A DNA stretch of 43,932 bases. It comes from an uncultured Chloroflexota bacterium. GTDB taxonomy: Bacteria; Chloroflexota; Anaerolineae; Anaerolineales; Villigracilaceae. Position numbers and translations under genes: made by a program. Below, one piece after another: positions 16,905-25,034 of the stretch. Position 1 is the stretch's first letter. Every line of letters begins with the position of its first letter. Location of the stretch: contig CAADGT010000119.1 in the NCBI GenBank assembly GCA_900696595.1, positions 1-43,932 of the forward strand, given 5' to 3'. Under the pieces are notes generated by a model. It was not told the DNA's origin and did no database searches. It saw nothing but the letters and a program-made list of their open reading frames with translations.

Positions 16905-18062
16905 ATGCTCAAACAATCACATGCAATATCGGAGGAAATGATCGAGTGGCGGCGGGATTTCCACCAACATCCCGAAATTGGATTCGAGGTTCACCGTACG
17001 GCGGGGATCGTGGCGGATGAATTGGAAAAGATGGGGTATAGGGTAAGGCGCGGAGTGGGTAAAACCGGCGTGGTGGCGGAGATCGGCGAAGGCGGCAAAG
17101 TGGTCGCCATCCGCGCCGATATGGACGCCCTGCCCATCTTTGAACTGAACGAGACAGAGTATGTCTCGCAGAATGAAGGCCGAATGCACGCCTGCGGTCA
17201 CGACGCGCATACTGCCATGGCGCTGGGCGCGGCAAAAATTCTCGCCGGGGAAAAAATAAACGGGCGCGCGCGTTTTCTTTTTCAACCGTGCGAAGAGACC
17301 GCCGACGAAGAAGGTTTGAGCGGGGCGCAACGCATGTATGCCGAAGGCGCGGCCGACGGCGCAGATTACGTCATTGCCCAGCACGTGGACCCCACCCGCC
17401 CCGTGGGGACGATCTCCATCAATGAAGGGCCGAGCGGCGGCGGCGTGACCTCATGGCAGGCGACGATCTACGGCAAGGGCGGGCATGGAGCCTACCCGCA
17501 CGCGAGCAACGATCCGTTCGTTATGCTGGCGCATGTCATCATGGGAATCAATGCGATTGTCTCGCGCCGACTCGATCCGTTTGAACCGGCGGTCATCAGC
17601 GTAGGCGCGATCAACGGCGGATTCACGGAGAACGTCATCCCCGACAAGGTCGAAATGAAAGGAACGATCCGCTTTACCTCGCTGGAGGTCGAGAAGCGGA
17701 TTCGCGCAGAATTAACGCGCGTATTTGAGATCGTCAAAACGCTCGGCGGGGATTATCGGGTAAACTTCCTGTTCGGCGGAATGCCGATCATGAACGATAA
17801 ATTCGTCTCGGATACCATCGCGCGAGTCGGGCAGGACCTGCTGGGCGAAGGGAGCGTCGGTCCGCTGGCCAAAACGCTCGGCGCGGAAGACTTTCCCGAA
17901 TTTCTCAGGGACGCGCCGGGGGCCATGTATATGCTCGGCGTACAGATCGAAGGCCGCCCGCTGTACGAACTGCATCACCCAAAATTCGACCTGGACGAGC
18001 GCGCGCTTTCAGTCGGCGCGGCTGTGCTGGCCGAGACGGCGCTGCGGCTTTTAAGAGCGTAA
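16905..18062 (+). CDS. M20-family amidohydrolase (N-acyl-amino-acid / IAA-amino-acid hydrolase type)
   Basis: This is a 385-residue dinuclear metal amidohydrolase of the M20D group. Metal and catalytic residues are visible: RADMDALP (70-77), MHACGHDAHT with Cys97, His99 and His102, QPCEE with Glu130 and Glu131, His160 in IAQHVD, and the C-terminal LHHPKFD. A lid/dimer domain (about 180-300) contains GKGGHGAYPH. The family cleaves amide bonds of N-acylated amino acids or related conjugates. It lies 127 bp after an MttB gene and 36 bp before the methyl-H4folate methyltransferase, so it may release a methylated amino acid from a conjugate; that is inference. A GAGGAT site precedes the ATG. Confidence 0.92.
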   Translation: MLKQSHAISEEMIEWRRDFHQHPEIGFEVHRTAGIVADELEKMGYRVRRGVGKTGVVAEIGEGGKVVAIRADMDALPIFELNETEYVSQNEGRMHACGHDAHTAMALGAAKILAGEKINGRARFLFQPCEETADEEGLSGAQRMYAEGAADGADYVIAQHVDPTRPVGTISINEGPSGGGVTSWQATIYGKGGHGAYPHASNDPFVMLAHVIMGINAIVSRRLDPFEPAVISVGAINGGFTENVIPDKVEMKGTIRFTSLEVEKRIRAELTRVFEIVKTLGGDYRVNFLFGGMPIMNDKFVSDTIARVGQDLLGEGSVGPLAKTLGAEDFPEFLRDAPGAMYMLGVQIEGRPLYELHHPKFDLDERALSVGAAVLAETALRLLRA

Positions 18063-18098
18063 GACCCTGCAAATTCCATCAACCTCTGGAGAACAACC

Positions 18099-18971
18099 AT
18101 GCACACCATCCTCAAATCGGAAAAAAAAGAAGTTGTCATCGGCTACGACAAGCCGTTTGTGATGATCGGCGAGAAACTCAACCCGACCGGCATTAAAAAA
18201 TTAGGGCAGGCGCTCGTTGACCGAAACATGGATTACGTCAAACACCTTGCCAAGCGCCAGGTGGACTGGGGCGCGGACGTGCTGGACGTGAACGTCGGGC
18301 ATCCTCAAATTGATGAAGCCGCGGTCATGCCGCTGGTGGTCGAAGCGGTGCAATCGGTGACGGACGTTCCGCTGTGCATTGATTCCAACGAACCGAAGAT
18401 TCTCGAAGCGGGATTGAACGCCATCAAAGGCGGCAAGCCGCTGATCAACTCCGTCAACGGCGAAGAAAAACAACTGACGACGATTCTGCCCATCGTCAAA
18501 GAACGCGGCGCGGCGGTGATCGCCCTCACCATCCTCGACGAAGGCATCCCGCCCACCGCCGAGGGACGCCTCGCCGCGGCGGGAAAAATTCTCGAACGCG
18601 CCGCGAAGATGGGCATCCCCGCCGAAGACATCATCTTCGATCCGCTGGTGATGACCGTCGGACACGACTCCAAAGCCGCGACCGTCACCATCAAAGCCAT
18701 CGAACTCATCCGAAAAGAATTCGATTCGAATATTTGCCTCGGCGCGAGCAACGTCTCCTTTGGGTTGCCGGATCGTCACGCCGTCAACGCCGCCATGCTC
18801 TCGCTCGTCATGCCTGCCGGAGCAACCGCCTCCATCACCGACCCGATCAAACTTGGCGGAGCCATCCGCGCCACCGACCTGCTGCTGGGGCGCGACCCGA
18901 ACTCGATGCGCTACCTGAAATATTTCCGCGCCACGGAAAAACTGCGGCAAGCCGAAGCCGCCGCAAAATGA
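18099..18971 (+). CDS. mtgA: Methyltetrahydrofolate:corrinoid methyltransferase (MtgA/AcsE-like, pterin-binding)
   Basis: This is a 290-residue pterin-binding TIM barrel. Conserved folate-site strands are MIGEKLNPTG, DVLDVNVGHPQID, LCIDSNEP, INSVNGE, FDPLVMTVG and ASNVSFGLP. This family moves methyl groups between a corrinoid protein and tetrahydrofolate (AcsE in acetogens, MtgA with the glycine betaine enzyme MtgB in Desulfitobacterium). Here it would take methyl from the corrinoid protein at 10630 and form methyl-H4folate. TGGAG precedes the ATG. Its TGA stop overlaps the ATG of the homocysteine methyltransferase (ATGA), so translation is coupled. The symbol follows function by context; the sequence alone says MeTr family. 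Confidence 0.9.
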   Translation: MHTILKSEKKEVVIGYDKPFVMIGEKLNPTGIKKLGQALVDRNMDYVKHLAKRQVDWGADVLDVNVGHPQIDEAAVMPLVVEAVQSVTDVPLCIDSNEPKILEAGLNAIKGGKPLINSVNGEEKQLTTILPIVKERGAAVIALTILDEGIPPTAEGRLAAAGKILERAAKMGIPAEDIIFDPLVMTVGHDSKAATVTIKAIELIRKEFDSNICLGASNVSFGLPDRHAVNAAMLSLVMPAGATASITDPIKLGGAIRATDLLLGRDPNSMRYLKYFRATEKLRQAEAAAK

Positions 18972-19900
18972 GCGCGCTGGAACGTCTTCTCAAAGACCAG
19001 CGCGTCATCGTCGTGGACGGCGCAATGGCGACCGAACTCGAAGCGCGCGGGTGCGACCTGAATGACGCACTGTGGTCGGCGAAAGTTTTGCTCGAACAAC
19101 CCGAACTCATTCGCGCCGTGCATCTCGACTATTTCAACGCGGGCGCGGACATCGCCATCACCGCCAGTTATCAAGCGACGGTCGAAGGTTTTGCAAAGCG
19201 CGGGTTGAATCGCGGGCAGTCCATCGAATTGATAACGAAGTCTGTGCAATTGGCAAAGGACGCGCGCGCTGAATTCTGGTCAAAGGAAGAGAATCGCATA
19301 AATCGCGCCCATCCTTTGATCGCCGCTTCGGTCGGACCTTACGGCGCGTACCTGGCGGACGGTTCGGAGTATCGCGGCGATTACAATTTGACGGAAGATG
19401 AACTGATCGCCTTTCATCGTCCGCGCATCGAAGCCCTCGCCGCCTCAAACCCGGACCTGTTGGCTTGCGAGACCATCCCATGCGGAATCGAAGCCCGGGC
19501 CTTGATTCGGTTGCTTGCAGAATTTCCAAATACGTTCGCGTGGTTCGCCTTCACGGCAAAAGACGGCGAACGCATCAGCAACGGCGAAAAGATCGCAGAC
19601 ATCGCCGCCTTTCTCGACACCCAGCCTCAAGCCGCCGCCATCGGAATCAATTGCACGTCCCCGCTCCACATCCCGGCATTGATCCGCGAAATCAAAAAGG
19701 GTACAAGCAAGCCGATCATCGTCTATCCCAATTCCGGCGAATACTACAGCGCCGTGACAAATTCCTGGCACGGCGAAACCTCGAGCGAAAACTTCGGACT
19801 GCAATCCAAAGAGTGGCGCGAGGCAGGCGCAAGCCTCATTGGCGGATGTTGCCGGACGACTCCCGCTCACATCCGCGAGATCAAGCATTGGGTTTCATAA
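18968..19900 (+). CDS. Homocysteine S-methyltransferase (MmuM/BHMT-like)
   Basis: This 310-residue protein has the zinc homocysteine methyltransferase fold: the start VVDGAMATELEARG, then Cys229 in GINCTSP and Cys294-Cys295 in IGGCCRTTP as the three zinc ligands. It transfers a methyl group from a donor such as S-methylmethionine or a betaine to homocysteine, making methionine. ATG 18968 overlaps the stop of the pterin-binding methyltransferase. An open frame that extends upstream to 18734 is only an out-of-frame read of that gene. In this cluster it could draw methyl groups from methylated substrates into methionine. The donor is not known; the stand-alone family does not itself use methyl-H4folate. 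Confidence 0.9.
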   Translation: MSALERLLKDQRVIVVDGAMATELEARGCDLNDALWSAKVLLEQPELIRAVHLDYFNAGADIAITASYQATVEGFAKRGLNRGQSIELITKSVQLAKDARAEFWSKEENRINRAHPLIAASVGPYGAYLADGSEYRGDYNLTEDELIAFHRPRIEALAASNPDLLACETIPCGIEARALIRLLAEFPNTFAWFAFTAKDGERISNGEKIADIAAFLDTQPQAAAIGINCTSPLHIPALIREIKKGTSKPIIVYPNSGEYYSAVTNSWHGETSSENFGLQSKEWREAGASLIGGCCRTTPAHIREIKHWVS

Positions 19901-19935
19901 GGCAAATTAATTTTGCCCCGCAAAAAGGAGAGCGC

Positions 19936-20343
19936 ATGAACGGAAATTTCCTCCCCGGCGACGACGGACCCATCGAAGAAAGACTGCCCTACCCCACCCG
20001 CCCATTATATTTTCCCGATGGATCAAGCGTCGAAGAGTTCATCATTCCTGATGAAGACAAAGAGATCGTCCTCGCACAACTCTATCCCTTTTCGCCCGTC
20101 CCAAAATTGACCGATGAAATGGAAGACCTGCATTCGGGCAAAAAATTTCTCGTCAAGGATTTTCGCGTCACCTGGGAACACGGCATGAACTACCTCGTCA
20201 GTCCGTACTATCCCGAGGGCGGCGGCACGGTCATTGATTGGATCGGCGAAGGCGCCTGGGTCGAGGATGATTTCGACGAGAGCGAGTTCAACGACGGGGA
20301 TGACTTTAACGCGACAGCCTCCGACGACGACAATCCGTTTTAA
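19936..20343 (+). CDS. Small acidic protein of unknown function
   Basis: This is a 135-residue protein, strongly acidic, especially at its C-terminus (EDDFDESEFNDGDDFN). It has no signal peptide, Cys cluster or TM segment. ATG 19936 has a good AAAAAGGAG. The middle (KDFRVTWEHGMNYLVSPYYPEGGG) looks like a folded domain, but I do not recognise it. It follows the homocysteine methyltransferase by 35 bp and could be part of its transcript. A hairpin-forming stretch (GGCAAATTAATTTTGCC) lies in the gap. Confidence 0.65.
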   Translation: MNGNFLPGDDGPIEERLPYPTRPLYFPDGSSVEEFIIPDEDKEIVLAQLYPFSPVPKLTDEMEDLHSGKKFLVKDFRVTWEHGMNYLVSPYYPEGGGTVIDWIGEGAWVEDDFDESEFNDGDDFNATASDDDNPF

Positions 20344-20459
20344 CGATCCGCGCGTTGTTGGGCAAAAGACGGGAGCGGAAAGCCAAAACCATTTGTAATC
20401 TCCGGGGTTGGATTCGACAAGAAGGAATGTTCGCTTCGGTCAAGACCAGGAGGCTTTCC

Positions 20460-21794
20460 ATGAAATTCAAAATCCAAGCCGCGCTTATCGTTTTAGTTGC
20501 CGTCTCGCTTGCCTGCGGCGGCGAAAAATATGTCCCCCCACCCCCTTCGCCGCAACCGCCGATCCCTCTCTCTCCTCTTCCCACGCCCACCTTCATACCC
20601 CTCCCAACCAAAACCTCCCTGCCCCCCGTCAATATCCACGTCGAGACCGTTCAACTTACCCCCGAACAACTGACCATTTCCGGGCAACTCTCCGGCATTC
20701 CCGCTGAAACGGCATATCAAAGTCAGGTGGCTCTGGATCTTTTTGACTCCAGCCAAACCATCCAGGGCGGTCAAGCGGCCGCGTGTGATCAGCCGCCTCA
20801 TACCGAAGGCGCAATCTGCGCCTTTACCCTCCTGGTCATGAACCCGCCCGCCAGCGCCGTCAGTTACTCCATCACTGCGCGGGTATATTCTCAAACTGCC
20901 TTCATGTTTACCGGGCAAACCGGAGGCGCTCTACCCGTACAGGAAATGGCGGTAAACGCCACGGCGCTCCCGGAAATCCCGGCATCTCCGAGCCTGCCTC
21001 CCAATCCATCTGTTCCGCCAAATTCTCCCATCCAAAACAAGGATTTCGCACTATCCGTTCAATTCCCATTCGAATACTATGCGCCCGAAAACGGCTCCTA
21101 TGCCACAGTTACGGCAACTTACTGGGAAGCCCCAACAGCCCTGGGCGCCGCCAGCCTGGAACTGTGCGCCACAATCACCGAACAGCGCCGGTACGAATCC
21201 GGGCAAACCGCCGAAGTCGTTCTATCCGAAGGATGCAAGCCCATAACCTTCACGGGAAGCCAATCCACGGCGCACGCGTCCGCAAAATTCCTCTTCACTC
21301 CTTCGGGATATGGCTATGTATGGACCAACGGGACGGATGGGCGCTATCAGATTACGCAAATATTCGCCTCCGCCGCCTTGCTCAAAGACCGAGAATCAAT
21401 GAAAACAGCCGTCGCAAACCACCTGCCCGTCCCCGCGCGCGTGACAGGACTGTCATGGGCCAGCGGCAATCAGGCAAACGCCAGTGTCGTAACGACAGCC
21501 GGGGAGGGAGAGACCTACACCATCACGCTCAAGGTGTACCAGGTGGAAGGCGACCCGGACGAAATCTTCTGGAGCTTCTTCCTGCTCTTCACACCCTGCC
21601 TCATCCCTGAAATTTGCGACGACCGCACAAACGCCGGAGAATCCATCCGCCAAATTACCCTCTCGCCCGGCGCCGAAACTGCAATCACCACTGCATACAA
21701 CGTCGTACCAGTCAAAGAAGAGGGCAATTATGTCACCGGCTATGAAATGGTCGTCTTTTTCGAGGATAAAATTATCGGACGCCAATCCAAATAA
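20460..21794 (+). CDS. Lipoprotein with Pro-rich linker, unknown function
   Basis: This 444-residue protein starts with MKFKIQAALIVLVAVSLAC, a lipoprotein signal with lipobox SLAC and lipidated Cys19. A Pro-rich linker (PPPPSPQPPIPLSPLPTPT) follows. The rest is beta-rich, with two similar halves that each read like an immunoglobulin-type domain. Surface-anchored location is clear; role is not. ATG 20460 has CAGGAGG upstream. The open frame extends upstream to 20355 through a TTG but without a signal sequence, so that start is rejected. Confidence 0.8.
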   Translation: MKFKIQAALIVLVAVSLACGGEKYVPPPPSPQPPIPLSPLPTPTFIPLPTKTSLPPVNIHVETVQLTPEQLTISGQLSGIPAETAYQSQVALDLFDSSQTIQGGQAAACDQPPHTEGAICAFTLLVMNPPASAVSYSITARVYSQTAFMFTGQTGGALPVQEMAVNATALPEIPASPSLPPNPSVPPNSPIQNKDFALSVQFPFEYYAPENGSYATVTATYWEAPTALGAASLELCATITEQRRYESGQTAEVVLSEGCKPITFTGSQSTAHASAKFLFTPSGYGYVWTNGTDGRYQITQIFASAALLKDRESMKTAVANHLPVPARVTGLSWASGNQANASVVTTAGEGETYTITLKVYQVEGDPDEIFWSFFLLFTPCLIPEICDDRTNAGESIRQITLSPGAETAITTAYNVVPVKEEGNYVTGYEMVVFFEDKIIGRQSK

Positions 21795-21830
21795 TCGTGT
21801 ACACGCAAAACATGTCAGGCAGGTTGCTCC

Positions 21831-21884
21831 CTGCGCCGTCCCCGGCGCAGGATTCCCTCATAACACGCCGCCGGGGACGGCGGC
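21831..21884. repeat. Two GC-rich hairpins sharing a CCGTCCCCGG core
   Basis: CTGCGCCG-TCCC-CGGCGCAG (21831-21850) is one perfect hairpin and GCCGCC-GGGGAC-GGCGGC (21867-21884) is another. The core of the second is the reverse complement of the core of the first, so the two can also pair with each other. They lie after the lipoprotein gene, with no T-run. Nothing else is seen in 21795-22022 except a possible -10 (TATACT, 21957-21962) for the next gene. Confidence 0.6.
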
Positions 21885-22022
21885 TTGAGCGTATGCCGCT
21901 GACAACCTTTGCATGAACACAAATAATCCTTAAAGGCTGCGCAGCGCCATCTATGCTATACTCTCTCCAGTCCGCTCAAATCCGAGTTCCCTCTTTATAA
22001 AATCAGACAAGAGAGGCGCCCC

Positions 22023-23348
22023 ATGTGTGATACTCTCATCGCAACCAAACTCGCCGGGGTTAACGGCGTGGCCGTCTTCGGCAAAAACTCCGACCGTCCG
22101 CCGAACGAAGGACAGTCCATGGTGTTCTTCCCCGCCGCAGACCACGCGCCGGGGAGCAAGGTCAAATGCACTTATATCGAAATCCCGCAAGCCGCGCACA
22201 CGCACGCCGTCCTGCTCTCGAAACCATACTGGATGTGGGGCGCGGAAATGGGAATCAACGAACACGGACTGGTCATCGGCAACGAAGCCATCTACTCCAA
22301 AATCCCCGCAAGCAAGGAACCGGCGCTGCTCGGCATGGACATGCTGCGCATCGCGCTCGAACGCGCCGTCACGCCGCGCGAGGCGATCACCGTCCTCACC
22401 GATATACTGGCGCAATTCGGGCAGGGCGGCAACTGCGCCGCAGACGGCGACCACCTGTATTATCACAACAGTTTCATCGCCGCGGACGCCGATGACGCCT
22501 GGGTTCTCGAAACCGTGGACAAACAATGGGCGGCGAAACAAGTCAAGGACGTTTACACCATCTCAAACTGCCTGACCATCGGCAACCAATACGATCTCTC
22601 GTCCGACTCCCTCGTGGACTTCGCAATCCAAAAGGGCATCTCCAAATCGAAGAACGACTTCCACCTCGCGCGCGACTTCAGCGATTTTCTTTACACCACA
22701 TTCTCCAGGGGTCGCGCGCGCCGCGAAACGACTTTCGATTCACTCGACGGTCAAAAAGGCAGGGTCGGCGTCGAAACCATGATGGCGACCCTGCGCCACC
22801 ACAAACACGCCGACTTCGATCCGCGCACAAGCATCAGCGAACAGGATGTCTGCATGCACGCGGGATTCGGCCCAATCCGCATCAGTCAAAGCGCCGCCTC
22901 GCTCGTCGTTTATCTGGATAAATCCAGCCCGATCATCTTCGCCACCGGGACAGCCGCGCCCTGCACCAGCCTGTTCAAACCCTTCTGGATGGACGCCGCT
23001 TCATTCCTTTCGGGCGAGCCTGTCCCCACCCATCGAGCGGATTCCAACTCCCTGTTCTGGTCCCACGAAAAACTGCACCGCGCCGTCATCCAAAACTACC
23101 GCGCGCGGCTGGAGACCTACGCCGCCGACCGCGACGCGCTGGAGAAAAAATTCATCGCGGGCGCGATGAAACTGAACAACGCCCCCGCCAAGGAACGCGC
23201 CGAATTCAGCCGCGCCTGCTACGAAGAAGCCCGCGCCGCCGAAGCCGAGTGGCTCAAGCGCGTCGAATCTGCGCCGGTCAAAAAATCCTTCCTGCACGCC
23301 ATGGCGTGGAACGGGTTCAACCAGAAGGCGGGAATGGCTTCTGGTTAA
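22023..23348 (+). CDS. Peptidase C69 / secernin-family dipeptidase
   Basis: This is a 441-residue N-terminal nucleophile hydrolase. It begins MCDTLIATK, so Cys2 becomes the catalytic N-terminal residue once Met is removed, as in the secernin/PepD group. Further family blocks are GKNSDRPPNEGQ, SKPYWMWGAEMGINEHGLVIGNEA and FGQGGNCAADGDHLYYHNSF. It would hydrolyse dipeptides. The last 22 residues (from APVKKSFLHAM onward) are encoded by a 66-bp segment that is duplicated after the BrnTA genes, so this gene's 3' end marks an insertion or duplication boundary. It is cytoplasmic with no signal. Confidence 0.88.
   Translation: MCDTLIATKLAGVNGVAVFGKNSDRPPNEGQSMVFFPAADHAPGSKVKCTYIEIPQAAHTHAVLLSKPYWMWGAEMGINEHGLVIGNEAIYSKIPASKEPALLGMDMLRIALERAVTPREAITVLTDILAQFGQGGNCAADGDHLYYHNSFIAADADDAWVLETVDKQWAAKQVKDVYTISNCLTIGNQYDLSSDSLVDFAIQKGISKSKNDFHLARDFSDFLYTTFSRGRARRETTFDSLDGQKGRVGVETMMATLRHHKHADFDPRTSISEQDVCMHAGFGPIRISQSAASLVVYLDKSSPIIFATGTAAPCTSLFKPFWMDAASFLSGEPVPTHRADSNSLFWSHEKLHRAVIQNYRARLETYAADRDALEKKFIAGAMKLNNAPAKERAEFSRACYEEARAAEAEWLKRVESAPVKKSFLHAMAWNGFNQKAGMASG
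23271..23336. repeat. 66-bp perfect direct repeat, left copy
   Basis: It is identical over all 66 bases to 24038-24103. This copy encodes the C-terminus of the C69 peptidase. The two copies bracket the BrnT/BrnA genes, 767 bp apart. Confidence 0.95.
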
Positions 23349-23453
23349 TACTCATGGACTCCCGCTTACTTTTCAGGAAAAATTTCCCGACTTCATACGA
23401 TTTCCCATAACGAAAGTGGATCAACAGGAAATGAAGAAGTCGAACAAATGCGG

Positions 23454-23472
23454 GCGGGGCGCAAAGCCCCGC
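23454..23472. repeat. GC-rich hairpin upstream of brnT
   Basis: GCGGGGC-GCAAA-GCCCCGC is a perfect 7-bp stem with a five-base loop. It lies 15 bases upstream of the brnT start, where it might limit access or mark the end of the previous transcript. Confidence 0.55.
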
Positions 23473-23486
23473 AAGGATAGAACTGG

Positions 23487-23804
23487 ATGAAGGATACAGA
23501 AGAAGAAGATGGTGATGATGAGCAAACCTTGCAATTCGAATGGGATCCCGAAAAGGCGAAAAAGAACCTGAAAAAGCATGGCGTCAGCTTTGAAGAAGCA
23601 AGTACAATATTCAAGGATCCGCAGTACATCAGTTTTCTGGACGAAGAACATTCGGCAGACGAAGAGCGCCATATTACAATTGGAATGTCCGTCAAAGCGC
23701 GTTTGCTGATGGCGGCGCACACGGCGCGCAAGAACCTGGTCCGCTTGATTAGCGCAAGAAAGGCTACAAAAAATGAAGAAGAGTTCTACAATGAAACAGG
23801 ATGA
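23487..23804 (+). CDS. brnT: BrnT-family ribonuclease toxin
   Basis: This is a 105-residue protein with the BrnT pattern: FEWDPEKAKKNLKKHGVSFE at about 18-37, a middle EERHITIGMS, and a C-terminal LVRLISARKA. BrnT is a RelE-fold ribonuclease that arrests translation when its antitoxin is lost. An acidic N-terminal extension (MKDTEEEDGDDEQT) is unusual. AGGA precedes the ATG. Its 3' end overlaps the start of the antitoxin gene by 32 bp, as is common for such pairs. The pair lies between the 66-bp direct repeats. Confidence 0.88.
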   Translation: MKDTEEEDGDDEQTLQFEWDPEKAKKNLKKHGVSFEEASTIFKDPQYISFLDEEHSADEERHITIGMSVKARLLMAAHTARKNLVRLISARKATKNEEEFYNETG

Positions 23805-24012
23805 CTACGAATTGAAAGACGAGTACGATTTATCAAAAATGACCATTCTGCCAAAAGGGCGCTTTGATCCCAAACGCAGGCTTGGCAATAACGTCGTCGT
23901 GCTGGACCCCGACATTGCCAGGGCATTCCCCAGCGACGAAGCAGTCAATGAAGCCTTGCGCCTGCTCTTACAGGCGGCAAAGATACCGCATGCGCCGTCC
24001 CCGGCCGGATAA
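23773..24012 (+). CDS. brnA: BrnA-type antitoxin
   Basis: This is a 79-residue partner of brnT. The central part (DEYDLSKMTILPKGRFDP) and the C-terminal DNA-binding segment (VVLDPDIARAFPSDEAVNEA) fit BrnA-like ribbon-helix-helix antitoxins. BrnA proteins neutralise BrnT and repress their own operon. Either ATG 23773 or ATG 23791 could be the start; the latter has GAAGAAGAG upstream. The last residues (PHAPSPAG) are encoded by CGCCGTCCCCGG-like sequence that resembles the hairpin cores at 21831, so the 3' end may have been altered by a repeat. Confidence 0.8.
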   Translation: MKKSSTMKQDDYELKDEYDLSKMTILPKGRFDPKRRLGNNVVVLDPDIARAFPSDEAVNEALRLLLQAAKIPHAPSPAG

Positions 24013-24037
24013 GATGGGAATCACACGCGCCCAAGCC

Positions 24038-24112
24038 GCGCCGGTCAAAAAATCCTTCCTGCACGCCATGGCGTGGAACGGGTTCAACCAGAAGGCGGGA
24101 ATGAATCTCTGA
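24038..24112 (+). pseudogene. Duplicated 3' end of the C69 peptidase gene (66-bp repeat, right copy)
   Basis: Positions 24038-24103 repeat 23271-23336 exactly, keep the same reading frame (APVKKSFLHAMAWNGF) and run on to a TGA at 24110-24112 (ending KAGMNL rather than KAGMASG). No start or body of the gene is present here, so it is a remnant. It marks the far edge of the 767-bp segment that carries brnTA. Confidence 0.85.
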
Positions 24113-24191
24113 CGCGCAAAAAAAACTTCGACAAATAAACCGCGCAGAAACGCCTGCGTAAGGTTCTCCCGGCAAACATCATCTTCATTCC

Positions 24192-25034
24192 ATGAAAACC
24201 CGAACCATATCCCAAATCATCGAACCGAAAATGGTGATCGAAGGCGCAGGCGTTTTACTGCGGCGCTCCATCGCCCCGCACGCCAGCAACCTCTTCGACC
24301 CGTTCCTGCTCTTCGACCACTTCGCATTCAACAACCCGCTCGAAGGACCTCTCCGCGGCTTTCCCATGCACCCGCATCGCGGCATCGAAACCGTCACCTA
24401 CATGCTCGAAGGCACAGTCCGCCACCGCGACAGCCTCGGCAACGCCGGAACCATCACCGAAGGCGACGTGCACTGGATGACCAGCGGGCGCGGCATCCTG
24501 CACGAAGAAATGCCGCGCCGCAGCGAGCAGGGCAACATCTACGGCTTTCAACTGTGGGTCAACCTGCCCGCCGCGCAAAAAATGGGCGAGCCGCGCTACC
24601 AGGAAGTTGCAACCGAGACCATCCCCGTCGTCAAAAAAGACGGAATCACAATTCGACTCGTCGCCGGAGAATCGGATGGAGTCCGCGGCCCCGTGACCGA
24701 CATCGCCGCCTCGCCTCTTTACATGGACGTGAAGCTGGATCCCGGTTCCCGGTTCGTTTACCCCATCCCAGGCGGACACACCGCTCTCATGTATGTCTTC
24801 GAAGGCGCAGGCGAGTTTTCGCGCGAAGCGGTAGAAGCCGTCAGCATGATAAAACTCAACGACGACGGCGACCAGATCGAGGTCAAGACCGAAGCGGGGG
24901 TTCGATTCATGCTCATCGCGGGCGCGCCGTTCAAGGAACCCATCGTGCCTTATGGCCCGTTCGTCATGAACAGCCGCGAAGAGATCGAGGAAACCCTGCG
25001 GGAATTGCGAAATGGGACGTTCATAAAAGCATGA
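24192..25034 (+). CDS. Pirin-family bicupin protein
   Basis: This is a 280-residue pirin. Metal ligands of the N-terminal cupin are His60 and His62 (MHPHRGIET), His104 and Glu106 (ILHEEM). The second cupin lies at about 170-270. Some bacterial pirins have quercetinase activity; others bind partner enzymes; the role here is open. No clear ribosome binding site is seen before ATG 24192. The stop overlaps the start of the Nudix gene (ATGA), so the two are coupled. Confidence 0.9.
   Translation: MKTRTISQIIEPKMVIEGAGVLLRRSIAPHASNLFDPFLLFDHFAFNNPLEGPLRGFPMHPHRGIETVTYMLEGTVRHRDSLGNAGTITEGDVHWMTSGRGILHEEMPRRSEQGNIYGFQLWVNLPAAQKMGEPRYQEVATETIPVVKKDGITIRLVAGESDGVRGPVTDIAASPLYMDVKLDPGSRFVYPIPGGHTALMYVFEGAGEFSREAVEAVSMIKLNDDGDQIEVKTEAGVRFMLIAGAPFKEPIVPYGPFVMNSREEIEETLRELRNGTFIKA

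Noticed and set aside
18734-18967. Upstream extension of the homocysteine methyltransferase
   Set aside because: It overlaps the pterin-binding methyltransferase in another frame and has no family similarity.
23271-24103. Integrative element with att sites
   Set aside because: The 66-bp repeats look like att sites, but there is no integrase or other mobility gene in the 767 bp, so only the repeat is claimed.
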